From Bacillota bacterium (GTDB lineage: Bacteria; Bacillota; Clostridia; Acetivibrionales; DSM-1351), in contig JAEWST010000005.1 of NCBI GenBank assembly GCA_023398105.1, forward strand, positions 55,268-119,267: a stretch of 64,000 bases of DNA, given 5' to 3'. The position numbers and the translations under genes were made by a program. The notes under the pieces are model-generated. The model worked only from the letters and a program-made list of their open reading frames with translations. It ran no database searches and was not told the origin of the DNA. Below, piece after piece: positions 55,115 to 63,890 of this stretch (its first letter is position 1; every line of letters starts with the position of its first letter).

Positions 55115-56428
55115 CTACCAGCCCAGATCAGCTTTAAGCTGTTTCGAAAGCTGTTCTGCCATTATTTGATGGGTCTTTATTGATGGATGCCAATCCTCTC
55201 CATAACCATTAGCTTGGTCTTGCTGTGGAAATTCTATAAAATGGATATTTTTATCGCCAGAGGATTTTTTATTATTCACAACTGTTGTTACATATTGGTT
55301 CATACTTGCCAAGGTTTCTCCATATAGCATTGGTCCTACAGCACAATAAATATGAGCATCAGGGTACTGGCTGCGAACTTTATCTACTAGCTTGGAATAT
55401 TCCGATTTAAAAATAGTTCCATCAAGAGCCACTGTACTGATATCATTAGTACCAAGATTGATAACAACTACTTGAGGAATCCATTTTGAGGAATCCCAAA
55501 CCTTTGTTTTGTCAAAAGGCAATATTCTTGGATAAACTGTAGGCATTGGTTCGTCTTTATTTCCACCGTAGTTTTGTATAACTCCCTTACCTGACCAGCT
55601 GACAGTTGTAACATCTGCACCTAGTATTCTACCTGTTATAGCACCATAAGCCATATATGCATTTTCATTTTTAGTGGTAAAGCTTTGGTACTGACTTGTA
55701 CCTTCATTTCCGTAACCGCAAGTTATAGAATCCCCAATAAACTCTATGCGTTTTGAAGATGCAGGAGGAGGTGCTAATAGGCTTCCGTCAGTAACTGTGA
55801 AGCCTAAAAATTGTACTTCACCTGTTTGTGCTTCTGTTCTCTTAACAAGTTCAACTGTATGTGTTCCATTTGTCAAGCCAGATGCAAGAGTATATGAAGC
55901 TGAAGAACCTGCTGGTGTATTGATTGGAGTTTTTACAACACCATCAATTATTACATTGAAGTAATTATCTCCTGAGGATTTCAATTTTGCACTGATTCCT
56001 GTTCCTTTAAAATTAGCTTTAATTGTAGAAGTACTCCAAGCAAATCTAGGTCCAGCAGAATCGCTGGTATCAAAACGTCCTATGTACTGAACACCAGGAG
56101 CAGCTGGTATTGAGCCTTGTGGAAGTGTATTTATTGTACCTAAAAGAAACTTTTTGAGAACAGCAAAATCTAAAACATCTACTTTGCTGTCAACATTAAT
56201 ATCCATATAAGCCATAGATTCTTGAACTTGATCTAGCAAATGCTTTTTTAGCAATGCAAAATCTATAGCATCAACGTTGTTGTCCTTGTTGTAATCTCCA
56301 TATAAAACTCCCGAACTTGGTTCTACTGCTACGTTAGATGCAGCAGTCACAGAAAGCATTGCAGTAAAAAGCATTGCTAACACAACTGCAAAGGCTACTA
56401 TCCTATTTGTTTTTTTATTTCTCATCAT
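55115..56428 (-). CDS. CE2-type acetylxylan esterase with N-terminal dockerin
   Basis: A 437-residue cellulosomal protein. Signal peptide about 1-30. The dockerin is N-terminal (residues ~40-105: LYGDYNKDNNVDAIDFALLKK and MDINVDSKVDVLDFAVLKK), the reverse of the three other dockerin proteins here. It is followed by a jelly-roll domain (GRFDTSDSAGPRFAWS... TVELVKRTEAQTGEVQFLGF) and an SGNH esterase domain with IEFIGDSITCGYGN (nucleophile Ser), NLGTND and EDWHPSIKTH (catalytic His). This two-domain layout is that of family CE2. ATG 56428 follows GGAG at 11 bases. Confidence 0.9.
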   Translation of the reverse strand: MMRNKKTNRIVAFAVVLAMLFTAMLSVTAASNVAVEPSSGVLYGDYNKDNNVDAIDFALLKKHLLDQVQESMAYMDINVDSKVDVLDFAVLKKFLLGTINTLPQGSIPAAPGVQYIGRFDTSDSAGPRFAWSTSTIKANFKGTGISAKLKSSGDNYFNVIIDGVVKTPINTPAGSSASYTLASGLTNGTHTVELVKRTEAQTGEVQFLGFTVTDGSLLAPPPASSKRIEFIGDSITCGYGNEGTSQYQSFTTKNENAYMAYGAITGRILGADVTTVSWSGKGVIQNYGGNKDEPMPTVYPRILPFDKTKVWDSSKWIPQVVVINLGTNDISTVALDGTIFKSEYSKLVDKVRSQYPDAHIYCAVGPMLYGETLASMNQYVTTVVNNKKSSGDKNIHFIEFPQQDQANGYGEDWHPSIKTHQIMAEQLSKQLKADLGW

Positions 56429-56951
56429 TAACTAAACATCTCCTTTTTTAAATTCTTTAGCATAATAAAAACTAATTAAATCATATCTGCTTTGCAATAA
56501 AGCATTTTTCTCTTATTTCAATTTATCATATGTTTATTTTTTTCAGGCAACCCTCCTTTTCTAACTTTGTAGTGTAAATCGCCATTTTTTGATGTTAATC
56601 ATCTTAATTGTATATTTCTACCTATAAAAGCACAAGAACTTCATGCAAATAATATTTAATTTTTATTCACCAATGGCTTGTTGCAAAATAAACCAACTTA
56701 TTTTATGATATTATTTAACTTTTTATTTGATAAGTATGAACACCTAATATATAGTTTATAAGTTTATCAAAGCATTTGCTGTATATTATCAAAGGCTGAA
56801 TAGCAACCTTTTCTGTTACTGTTCAGCCTTTGACAAAATTAAATGTTGTGTTGCACCCTTAATAATTCAAGCGATCAAACAGAATTTTCTTTAGAGCTAG
56901 CCATAAGTTTAATTAGTTGCTATTATTTTGTAGCTAAGGCTGAGGAAAACC
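56429..56951. other. gap between CE2 gene and cotH, with repeat and terminator
   Basis: Positions 56673-56745 (CAATGGCTTGTTGCAAAATA... TTTGATAAGTATGAACACC) repeat a module at 10355-10430. The terminator at 56789-56833 follows the cotH direction. No gene is visible. Confidence 0.5.
56789..56833 (-). terminator. terminator downstream of cotH-like gene
   Basis: Stem TCAAAGGCTGAACAG / CTATTCAGCCTTTGA (one mismatch) with a 15-base loop, minus-strand orientation; T-tract is weak. Confidence 0.55.
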
Positions 56952-58760
56952 TCACTTTTGAAACTGATTAAACATATCCAGAATAAAAGTTATTTGTTCA
57001 TCGGTTAAATTTAGTGCTTTAAGCCTTGCTAATTGCTCTTCATTTAATGGTTGTCCATTAGCTTCCTTCATTATATCAATTGCCTGAGACATAATCTCAA
57101 AACTAGGCATATCATCTGGCATCATACCAGAGCCTCCTGAAAATCCACCTTGCATTTGTGAACCTAGTACCTTTAAATCTATGCTTGAAGCATCAATTAA
57201 TTTGGAGCTATCAGCTTTTTGTCCCTCTGTAGTAGATGGAATAGTTCCATTTAGCTGACCAATAATACTTTTAGCTCTAAGTTTTCCATATTCCTTTAAC
57301 ATTTGTACAGCCTTATTATACTCGTCATATGTAACAAAAGCAGTGGCATCATTTTTAACATAATTGGAAATTAATTTATCTAAGCTGTCAACTTTATTTT
57401 GGAAATTTCGTTTACCAAAGTATTCATCAACGATTTTCTTAAGATACATATGATATTTCTGCTTATACTTATCAACCTCAAGGAGTTTTGAGAGTATTGG
57501 ACAATCTGACAATTGTACACCAGAAACAGGAGTATCTATTGGGAAATTTACAGCGGAAGACGCATCATTATTAAATCCTCCAAAAGAAAGATTATAATCC
57601 CATGGCAATATTGATAGCTTTCCATTTTTTTCATATAGATAATAATTATGTCTCATCATACTAAAATAGCTATCAAGATTGACTACAACTGTTTGAGCAG
57701 CACTATATCTTAATACTTCATCAACATCTATATATTTTTTTAGGTCGGTACCATTACTAAGGTTCTTGAGAGCCTTTATTACTCTTGCATAGTCCTCATC
57801 AGTACCATCAAATACTTCATTTTCAAAAATACTTTTATAGCTGCTTATATTGTCATCAATATATTTTAAATCTGCACCAGCGGCAGGACCTCCAAATGGC
57901 GAAAAATCCCCTCCCCCAAATGATGGAATACCGCCAGTTTCAATTGCAGCTGGAGTTGTTGCAGGATTAAATGGCATTGGCGGTACTGTTACGTTTGGAG
58001 CAATTGATATTGCTGGCTCAGTTGTATTACCTGGAAAAATAGGAATTGACTGAAACTTCATATTATCTGTTTCAGGCTTATAAAGCATACCATAATTCTT
58101 TCCAAAATTACGTTCTGCAAAATCTTCCTCTATTGTTTCTACTGCAAGATAAAATCCCCATGGCTTTCCATTAACAGTAATACTAGCAAATGAATATAAT
58201 GGAGTAGGTACTCCCATGTAAGACATTATATCGTATGACAAATATTCTTTCATATATGTAGAATCTGCAGTCATATTGTTAATAACAAACTTTTCTAGAC
58301 CAAAACAGGTCTGATTTTTAACATATTTATCAAAATCAAATTTAAAGCTAAATCTATCCGAATCAGAACTTGCAAGCATAAATAAACTTGAATTTCCCTT
58401 CGGACGAATTCCTACATCTTCAAATTTCTTGCCATTAATAGTAACATTACAGCGAATAAACTCTTCATCTGTTGCATTGTCAAGCATATTTTTCCATTCG
58501 CTCTCTTCTGCATTGATTTCAATTTTAACTATTTTGTTTTTATTAAATAACTTATTCACATATTCATTCTGTGAATTCTTCTTATTTTTGTCTGACTTAT
58601 GTCCAAATTTATAGCATTTTGATGGTTCTAAACATTTCTGCTGTTTATCACATTTATGTTCAGATTTTTTCGCAGAAACAACAGGTGTAAACACAAGAGA
58701 TTGTAACAAAATTGTTGCTACTAGTGTAATAATAATATAAGCGTTCTTCCTTTTTGTCAT
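56952..58760 (-). CDS. secreted CotH-type kinase family protein
   Basis: A 602-residue protein with a signal peptide (residues 1-29) and a CotH kinase domain over about 85-500. Family marks: GIRPKGNSSLF, RFSFKFDFDKY, VINNMTADSTYMKEYLSYDI, GFYLAVETIEEDFAERNFG (catalytic region), and SILPWDYNLSFGGF with the metal-binding Asp. A glycine/proline-rich insertion lies near 260-300, and the C-terminus is acidic-helical (LNEEQLARLKALNLTDEQI). CotH phosphorylates spore-coat proteins in Bacillus; in cellulolytic clostridia extracellular CotH-like proteins are often cellulosomal. This one has no dockerin. AAAAGGGG precedes the ATG. Confidence 0.9.
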   Translation of the reverse strand: MTKRKNAYIIITLVATILLQSLVFTPVVSAKKSEHKCDKQQKCLEPSKCYKFGHKSDKNKKNSQNEYVNKLFNKNKIVKIEINAEESEWKNMLDNATDEEFIRCNVTINGKKFEDVGIRPKGNSSLFMLASSDSDRFSFKFDFDKYVKNQTCFGLEKFVINNMTADSTYMKEYLSYDIMSYMGVPTPLYSFASITVNGKPWGFYLAVETIEEDFAERNFGKNYGMLYKPETDNMKFQSIPIFPGNTTEPAISIAPNVTVPPMPFNPATTPAAIETGGIPSFGGGDFSPFGGPAAGADLKYIDDNISSYKSIFENEVFDGTDEDYARVIKALKNLSNGTDLKKYIDVDEVLRYSAAQTVVVNLDSYFSMMRHNYYLYEKNGKLSILPWDYNLSFGGFNNDASSAVNFPIDTPVSGVQLSDCPILSKLLEVDKYKQKYHMYLKKIVDEYFGKRNFQNKVDSLDKLISNYVKNDATAFVTYDEYNKAVQMLKEYGKLRAKSIIGQLNGTIPSTTEGQKADSSKLIDASSIDLKVLGSQMQGGFSGGSGMMPDDMPSFEIMSQAIDIMKEANGQPLNEEQLARLKALNLTDEQITFILDMFNQFQK

Positions 58761-59306
58761 TTTAATCCCCTTTTCTAATGCTTTCTATAATCAATTTTAA
58801 TCCAATACTTTAACCCATTCATTGCCTCCTTTCTACATTGTTTTATTTATTCCTACATTTCCCACATATAATAAATACTATCATATTTATATTTTACATA
58901 CAATATTTAGATTTTAAATCTAGTTTTATCTAAAACATATGGATAACTAAATTGTGTAAAAATTAGTATATTTGAGACAATAAAAACAACGTAATCCCTT
59001 ACGAGTTGCGTCATCTTCATATGTAGCAAGTATATAGTTAATACCTCAATTTTACATTAATAAGCCCCTACACCTAAAATAAACTCTTTTGAAATAATCT
59101 TAAAAACACATACACTATCTGCTTGATTTTGATTAAACTCAATAGTTGCATTTGTCTGTCTCTTGTCTCCTCATTTTAGATTACTCCGTTTTTTCTTAAA
59201 TTTTATGTTGAATATACTTTTTTACTATATTTATAACTTTAACTATAAACTATAGTATATTTTTTTAAATGCCGAACTCATAGCTATAAATATTCGACAT
59301 TTTTTT
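58761..59306. other. long AT-rich gap between divergent cotH and flagellin genes
   Basis: No gene is visible. The right end is the flagellinolysin promoter region; the left end must hold the cotH promoter. Confidence 0.4.
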
Positions 59307-59314
59307 CCCGATAT
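59287..59314 (+). promoter_or_regulatory. sigma-D (sigma-28)-type promoter of the proteolytic flagellin gene
   Basis: TAAA (59287-59290), 16 bases, CCCGATAT (59307-59314), close to the sigma-D consensus TAAA-N15-GCCGATAT. It lies about 40 bp before the start codon, with a strong AAAGGAGGTGA ribosome site between. Confidence 0.7.
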
Positions 59315-59355
59315 ATTATTGTATTTAAATTTTTAAGGTAAAAGGAGGTGAACAT

Positions 59356-61008
59356 ATGAGAATAAATAGCAATATAAGCTCCATAAATGCGTGTAGATCA
59401 TATAGTATGAATAATTTACAGTCACAAAAATCCTTAAATAAGTTATCATCTGGGTTGAGAATTAATTCTGCCGCTGATGATGCTGCTGGATTATCTATTT
59501 CTGAAAAAATGCGAGCTCAGATAAGAGGTTTGAATCGTGCTAACAGTAATATTCAAGATGGTATTTCATTGATACAAGTGGCAGATGGTGCTCTAAATGA
59601 AGTACATTCGTTACTTCAACGAGGAAGAGAGCTTTCTGTTCAAGCTGCTAATGGTACACTAACTGATGCTGATAAACAAATGATTCAGGATGAAACATTG
59701 CAGATAGTATCAGATATAAACCGTATTTCAAATCACACTGAGTTTAATACCATTAAGCTTTTGAATGTTCCTCAAGTTAGCTCTGAAGATAATGCAATCA
59801 TTAATGCTTTGAAAAGTGCTTTATTAAATCAATCTGAAGCACGTATTAGTTCACTATATGGACTGACTGCTGATGGAGCAGACTTAAATATAGTCTTAGA
59901 ACACACGCCGCAATCTTACTTAGCAGCTGTTTCTTTCTCTTTGGATGGTTCAGGAAAAGCCATTAATCAAAAACTTCATATTGATGTGGACGATTTTACT
60001 CCAGCAACTTTGCCAAATGGTGGTACAGCTCCTTTTTATAACGACCGTATTATTGCCCATGAATTAGTTCATGCTACTATGGGTCGTACAATGAACTTTG
60101 GTTCACTACCAACCTGGTTTCAGGAAGGTACCGCAGAGTTTATACATGGTGCAGATGAAAGACTATATACCGATTCATCTAATGGAACTAATTTTGCTTC
60201 AGTAATTAATGAGTTATCTAGCTGGGAAAGCACCTCAATTGACTATTCAGCAGGTTATGCCGCCGTACGTTATATGCATGAGCAAATAAAAGTAGCTGGC
60301 GGAAACGGAATCAAAGATATTATGACTTATCTGAGCACTAACCAGATAAATACTCTAGATGATGCTTTGACTAATGCGTCTTCGGGAGCTTTCGCAAATT
60401 TGGCTGATTTTACTGCTGATTTTGCTGCAAACGGTGCTGCTTTTTTGGGCAGTTTGGATCTGACTAATGCCGATACTGGTGCGATTGGTGGTTTGGATGC
60501 TGATGGAGGTTCTGCTTTAACTGCTGAAAGTGTAATAGGAGATACTGTCAACCTTACAGATGATCCACTGGCGGGCTTTGTTGAGTTTTGGCCTAATACA
60601 ACTCCAAGTACATCTTCAAGCCTACAAATTCAATCAGGAGCTAATACAGGTGATACACTATCTATTTCGCTTGCTGATATAGGAAGTGAAGCACTAGGAA
60701 TAGCAAATGTTGATGTTGTAAAACAAGCAAGTAATGCTATTGATAGTTTTGACAATGCAATTAATGGTATTTCTCATATAAGGGCAAATTGGGGAGCATT
60801 GCAGAATCGACTTGAACATGCATTACAAATTTCTAACAATAGTGCTGAAAACTTGTCTGCCAGCGAATCTCGTATTCGTGATTTAGATATGGCTAAAGAG
60901 ATGATAACCTTCACAAAGAATAACATATTATCTCAAGCTGCATCTGCAATGATAGCCCAAGCAAACCAGCAACCACAAGCAGTTCTGCAGTTGCTAAGAG
61001 CAGGCTAG
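59356..61008 (+). CDS. flagellinolysin: flagellin with an inserted zinc metallopeptidase domain
   Basis: A 550-residue flagellin. The conserved D0/D1 N-terminal part (MRINSNISSINACRSYSMNN, QKSLNKLSSGLRINSAADDAA) and the C-terminal part (ASESRIRDLDMAKEMITFTK... NQQPQAVLQLLRAG) are intact. In place of the surface D2/D3 domains lies a ~300-residue peptidase (about 145-450): zinc motif His235-Glu-Leu-Val-His239 (IIAHELVHATM) and third ligand Glu261 in QEGTAEFIHG, a gluzincin of the type described as flagellinolysin. The filament should display proteolytic activity toward host or substrate proteins. A sigma-D-type promoter precedes it. No other flagellar gene is nearby. Confidence 0.95.
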   Translation: MRINSNISSINACRSYSMNNLQSQKSLNKLSSGLRINSAADDAAGLSISEKMRAQIRGLNRANSNIQDGISLIQVADGALNEVHSLLQRGRELSVQAANGTLTDADKQMIQDETLQIVSDINRISNHTEFNTIKLLNVPQVSSEDNAIINALKSALLNQSEARISSLYGLTADGADLNIVLEHTPQSYLAAVSFSLDGSGKAINQKLHIDVDDFTPATLPNGGTAPFYNDRIIAHELVHATMGRTMNFGSLPTWFQEGTAEFIHGADERLYTDSSNGTNFASVINELSSWESTSIDYSAGYAAVRYMHEQIKVAGGNGIKDIMTYLSTNQINTLDDALTNASSGAFANLADFTADFAANGAAFLGSLDLTNADTGAIGGLDADGGSALTAESVIGDTVNLTDDPLAGFVEFWPNTTPSTSSSLQIQSGANTGDTLSISLADIGSEALGIANVDVVKQASNAIDSFDNAINGISHIRANWGALQNRLEHALQISNNSAENLSASESRIRDLDMAKEMITFTKNNILSQAASAMIAQANQQPQAVLQLLRAG

Positions 61009-61264
61009 TATTGGACAGTATTTTAATTTAGTAATTTACTGTTATCCAAAACAAATAACACCCACCTATTAGTTTTGTATTTGAAGCTAGACTCTATCAA
61101 TATTGTAAAAAGCCACTTTGAGACTTTTGTTGTTAAAAATAATTATTGGGGATGCAAATTTTGTTTTTACAACTTTAATAATTAAAATTTAGTTTTTTAT
61201 GGTATACTAATATATATACTATATATCTATACCATATATCTATAAAAGTCGAAGGGATGAATTT

Positions 61265-61513
61265 ATGTTAGAATATTGCAAATGTGGTTCTCTTATGATT
61301 AACGGTAGTTGTACTCACAAAGGTTGCAACAACAATTTAGCCAGTGCTTCATCTAAAGCAAAGAAAACACGTACCAAGGCTTCAACTATTAAGGCAGCTA
61401 CCAAAACAGCAGTCAATACAGCAGCTACTACAGTAGCTAAAAGCACAAAAGTTCCTAGAGCTTCAAAATGTATTACTTACAAATTAAGCGATTTGCCTCC
61501 TATTGAGGAATAA
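61265..61513 (+). CDS. small Cys-rich, Lys/Ala/Thr-rich protein of unknown function
   Basis: An 82-residue protein. The N-terminus CKCGSLMINGSCTHKGC looks like a zinc ribbon or knuckle (C-x-C...C-x4-C), followed by ~45 residues made almost only of Ala, Lys, Thr and Val (histone H1-like tail composition), then KCITYKLSDLPPIEE. The composition suggests nucleic acid binding. The ATG follows GAAGGGATGA. It has its own strong terminator and follows the flagellin gene by 256 bp. I do not recognise a named family. Confidence 0.7.
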   Translation: MLEYCKCGSLMINGSCTHKGCNNNLASASSKAKKTRTKASTIKAATKTAVNTAATTVAKSTKVPRASKCITYKLSDLPPIEE

Positions 61514-61546
61514 AGAACTTGATGTATAAAGTAAATGTTATAAATA

Positions 61547-61583
61547 AAAAATTCTTTACCTTCTAACTTGGTAAAGAATTTTT
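61547..61583 (+). terminator. intrinsic terminator of the 82-residue protein gene
   Basis: A 14-bp stem AAAAATTCTTTACC / GGTAAAGAATTTTT with 9-base loop and a T tract. Confidence 0.9.
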
Positions 61584-61654
61584 TATTAGTAAATTTTTAT
61601 GGCCAAGAAAATTCCCTTCACTCAGCTCTTTCGTGCAAGCCGAAATTTAAAAGG

Positions 61655-62287
61655 CTACGGCAACTGATTTCTATACTGTTGGTTTGAAATTTTATCAACC
61701 TCCTCTACTATTCCCTGATTATCCAGTTCATTTGTATAATACTCTTCATAATCTTGGTAACCGCCCATATCTTGAGGAGTGTCTGCTGAACCATATTTTA
61801 ACACATCATTTAGCTGGTCTAGACCCTCAAATTCATCATCTTCACGTTTGTTTAAATATTTCCTTCCAAAAGGTGCATCAAACACTTCATCATATGACAT
61901 GTCTGGTGTATTTATTTTTGCAGCTTCCTTTTCTATTTCACAGTCCATGCATAATCTAGCAGACGGAAGAGCCTCCAACCTTTCATATGGAATTTCCTGT
62001 TTACAGCTTTCACATTTACCATATGCTCCTGTTTCAAACTTATTTAAAGCTGTGTTTATATCATTTAGCTTACTTTGTTCATGTACCTTAAGAGCCATGT
62101 TAATTTCAACAGAATATAGCTCACTTCCTAAATCAGCTGGGTGGTTGTCATAATTTGAAAGCTCATTTGGAGAGTGTTCACTCATCTCAGCTTCCCTATT
62201 TTCATGCATTTGTACTAATATTCCGTTAATTCTGCTTGCTTCAGTAAAAAGTTTTTCTTTGAGATACATCATTTTAATTTTGTCCAT
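61655..62287 (-). CDS. TraR/DksA-type zinc-finger protein (YteA-like)
   Basis: A 210-residue protein with an N-terminal coiled coil (residues ~1-90, with SEHSPNELSNYDNHPADLGS) and a C4 zinc finger YGKCESCKQEIPYERLEAL then CMDCE (about 95-120). This is the layout of the DksA/TraR C4-type family known in Firmicutes as YteA or general stress protein 16O. A C-terminal ~90-residue acidic tail (DMSYDEVFDAPFG...) is usual. It may bind RNA polymerase. The gene is preceded by a 29-residue leader frame that ends one base before its ATG. Confidence 0.85.
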   Translation of the reverse strand: MDKIKMMYLKEKLFTEASRINGILVQMHENREAEMSEHSPNELSNYDNHPADLGSELYSVEINMALKVHEQSKLNDINTALNKFETGAYGKCESCKQEIPYERLEALPSARLCMDCEIEKEAAKINTPDMSYDEVFDAPFGRKYLNKREDDEFEGLDQLNDVLKYGSADTPQDMGGYQDYEEYYTNELDNQGIVEEVDKISNQQYRNQLP

Positions 62288-62288
62288 A

Positions 62289-62378
62289 CTAACCTCCCAC
62301 GCCCACTTTGGGGCATAAAATTTTGGTGAAACTATCGTGGAGGTACGCTTTAGTTTTAAAGCTAAATTCCTCTTTCAT
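62289..62378 (-). CDS. 29-residue leader frame upstream of the YteA-like gene
   Basis: ATG 62378 lies nine bases after GGGAGG. The frame (beginning MKEEFSFKTKAYLHD) ends TAG at 62289, leaving one base before the ATG of the next gene, whose GGGAGG is inside it. Both ribosome-site modules are copies of the same 53-bp segment (62289-62341 and 62384-62436), so the frame may exist only because of that duplication. Translation is unproven. Confidence 0.45.
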   Translation of the reverse strand: MKEEFSFKTKAYLHDSFTKILCPKVGVGG

Positions 62379-62436
62379 ATTGGCTAACCTCCCACGCCCA
62401 CATTGGGGCATAAAATTTTGGTGAAACTATCGTGGA
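62289..62436 (-). repeat. direct duplication of a ribosome-site segment upstream of the YteA-like gene
   Basis: Two copies of a ~53-bp segment (CTAACCTCCCACGCCCACTT / ...ACAT, then GGGGCATAAAATTTTGG and TGAAACTATCGTGGA) lie 95 bp apart. Each has a GCCC/GGGC hairpin next to GGGAGG on the minus strand. A family A palindrome adjoins the distal copy. Confidence 0.85.
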
Positions 62437-62437
62437 A

Positions 62438-62481
62438 AGCTCGAAAAAGCACTATGTTCGCACAAATTTTGTTTTCGAGCT
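62438..62481. repeat. family A palindrome
   Basis: AGCTCGAAAA / TTTTCGAGCT stem around AGCACTATGTTCGCACAAA, with T-rich flank, between the DUF5665 and YteA-like genes. Confidence 0.6.
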
Positions 62482-62637
62482 TTTATTTTGTCATAGTCCA
62501 TTATTATTCTGCCTTTATAATGTCACAATTATTTTATAAAATTGAATAATAGGATATTTTGACAATAGCACTAGCTTCTGAAAAAAATAACATATTCACA
62601 TTTTACTTTAAATTCACAGAAACTATCTGCTTTCCAA

Positions 62638-62952
62638 CTATCGTGGATTGTGCATACTATGCTGAACTATTTCTACTATTTCACTGATAAACTCACCTAT
62701 ATAGGGAAGATTGATTGTAACAATTGACTTTAGAATGTATAGCGTAATTGCACTTAAAATTGTAAACCCAATTGCTATTCCAAAGCCCCTTGCCAGTCCG
62801 TTAGTAAAATTTGCCCATAGCATTTTTCTAGGATGTTCAATGAAATAAACATAATCTACAAACTTCATTTTCTCCATCTTTAATGACATTTCATCAACTT
62901 TTTTAGACAATAGCTTTATTACAGATTTATTGTTTGATTTTTCGTTTGACAT
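62638..62952 (-). CDS. DUF5665 membrane protein
   Basis: A 104-residue protein: a basic, helical N-terminus (MSNEKSNNKSVIKLLSKK, VDEMSLKMEKMKF), the marked core YFIEHPRKMLWANFTNGLARG, and one membrane helix at about 62-85 with a short amphipathic tail. The length and core match DUF5665 (small Firmicute membrane proteins of unknown role). AAAGGGGG precedes the ATG. It is the first gene of a two-gene minus-strand run with the YteA-like gene, separated by repeats. Confidence 0.7.
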   Translation of the reverse strand: MSNEKSNNKSVIKLLSKKVDEMSLKMEKMKFVDYVYFIEHPRKMLWANFTNGLARGFGIAIGFTILSAITLYILKSIVTINLPYIGEFISEIVEIVQHSMHNPR

Positions 62953-63370
62953 TTATTTCCCCCTTTCATTTTCTTACTTGTACATTTTAGTAAAACTTGG
63001 CAGATTCATTTATAAAATAATTCTAATATCATTATATTTGTTTAGTTTAGCTTAATTTATACAATTTGAAATTAGTATGCTTTGCTAATTTTCATTTTAA
63101 AAATGTGTAATCACATTTAAAACAGTCGCATCCAGCGATGGAATAAATCTCATAAGCTGCAATTTAAAATTGGCTTCTATTATTTAAATATGAAATAGCA
63201 ACTTATAGAAGTGGGGTACATTTTCTAAACTGTGATGAAGTGGTGGTATTTCTCGGTAGACAGTAAGTTTTCGCTGTCTGCCCATTTCCTTTTATGCGAG
63301 TTTGGAGAATGTGGATTGTGTGCTTCAACCTCAACATAAAAGTTCCTTAGTGGGGAAAACAGTAAAATAA
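62953..63370. other. gap with family C repeat and a hairpin
   Basis: TATAGAAGTGGGGTACATTTTCT at 63206-63228 (listed only by position beyond 20 bases) is a third family C copy. About 63261-63290 forms GGTAGACAG / CTGTCTGCC. No gene is seen. Confidence 0.35.
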
Positions 63371-63396
63371 AAGAACAACCCAATTGGATTGTTCTT
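63371..63396 (-). terminator. terminator of the DUF3021 gene
   Basis: Stem AAGAACAAtCC / GGgTTGTTCTT with loop AATT, followed on the minus strand by TTATTTTA. Confidence 0.8.
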
Positions 63397-63440
63397 ACAA
63401 TACATTTGTTTCAAAGTTACTTTACCTATTAGCCAGCATA

Positions 63441-63869
63441 TCAATCGTTTTGAAGCTTTTTTAATGCGTTATTGAATTCTTTTGCCGTCTTTTTATCATT
63501 TAACCAAAGAACCAGATTGACGATTAAATCAATCACAAATATGGAAACCCCCAGAGATAATGTTATTGACATATCTGTGAGTATTCCCCCAAAATAGAGA
63601 ACAGATAGAACGACCGCTTCAAGCAAAATGAAATGAATCACATTTCTGACAGCCGTTTGCCTTAGAGACAATTCCTTTTTTGAATATTGTACAAGCGAAG
63701 GAAACGTTGCAACAGCACTGAAGATAAGCGGTGACAGAAATGCTTCGTAACCAAAACGGATATCGGGTTCGAATATTACGCCAATCAAAGCCATAGCTGC
63801 ACAAATGCAGGTAACTGCTATAAAAAAGCTCATCATAATCTTTTTTACAAAGAAAGTTTTTAAGTCCAT
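63441..63869 (-). CDS. DUF3021 four-helix membrane protein
   Basis: About 142 residues with four membrane helices (FVKKIMMSFFIAVTCICAAM, a second near 45-62, third near 80-100, fourth near 108-125), matching DUF3021. These proteins are normally encoded right after a LytTR-type DNA-binding regulator. Here the LytTR gene is missing: an IS-like sequence begins about 22 bp upstream of the ATG. The start is ATG 63869, eight bases after AAGGG; the open frame continues upstream to 63902 but reaches into the IS end. Confidence 0.75.
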   Translation of the reverse strand: MDLKTFFVKKIMMSFFIAVTCICAAMALIGVIFEPDIRFGYEAFLSPLIFSAVATFPSLVQYSKKELSLRQTAVRNVIHFILLEAVVLSVLYFGGILTDMSITLSLGVSIFVIDLIVNLVLWLNDKKTAKEFNNALKKLQND

Positions 63870-63890
63870 CTTACTGACCCTTACCCAATT

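Noticed and set aside
63202..63300. A complete IS605-type element at the family C tract
   Set aside because: No tnpA or tnpB reading frame is present near any copy.
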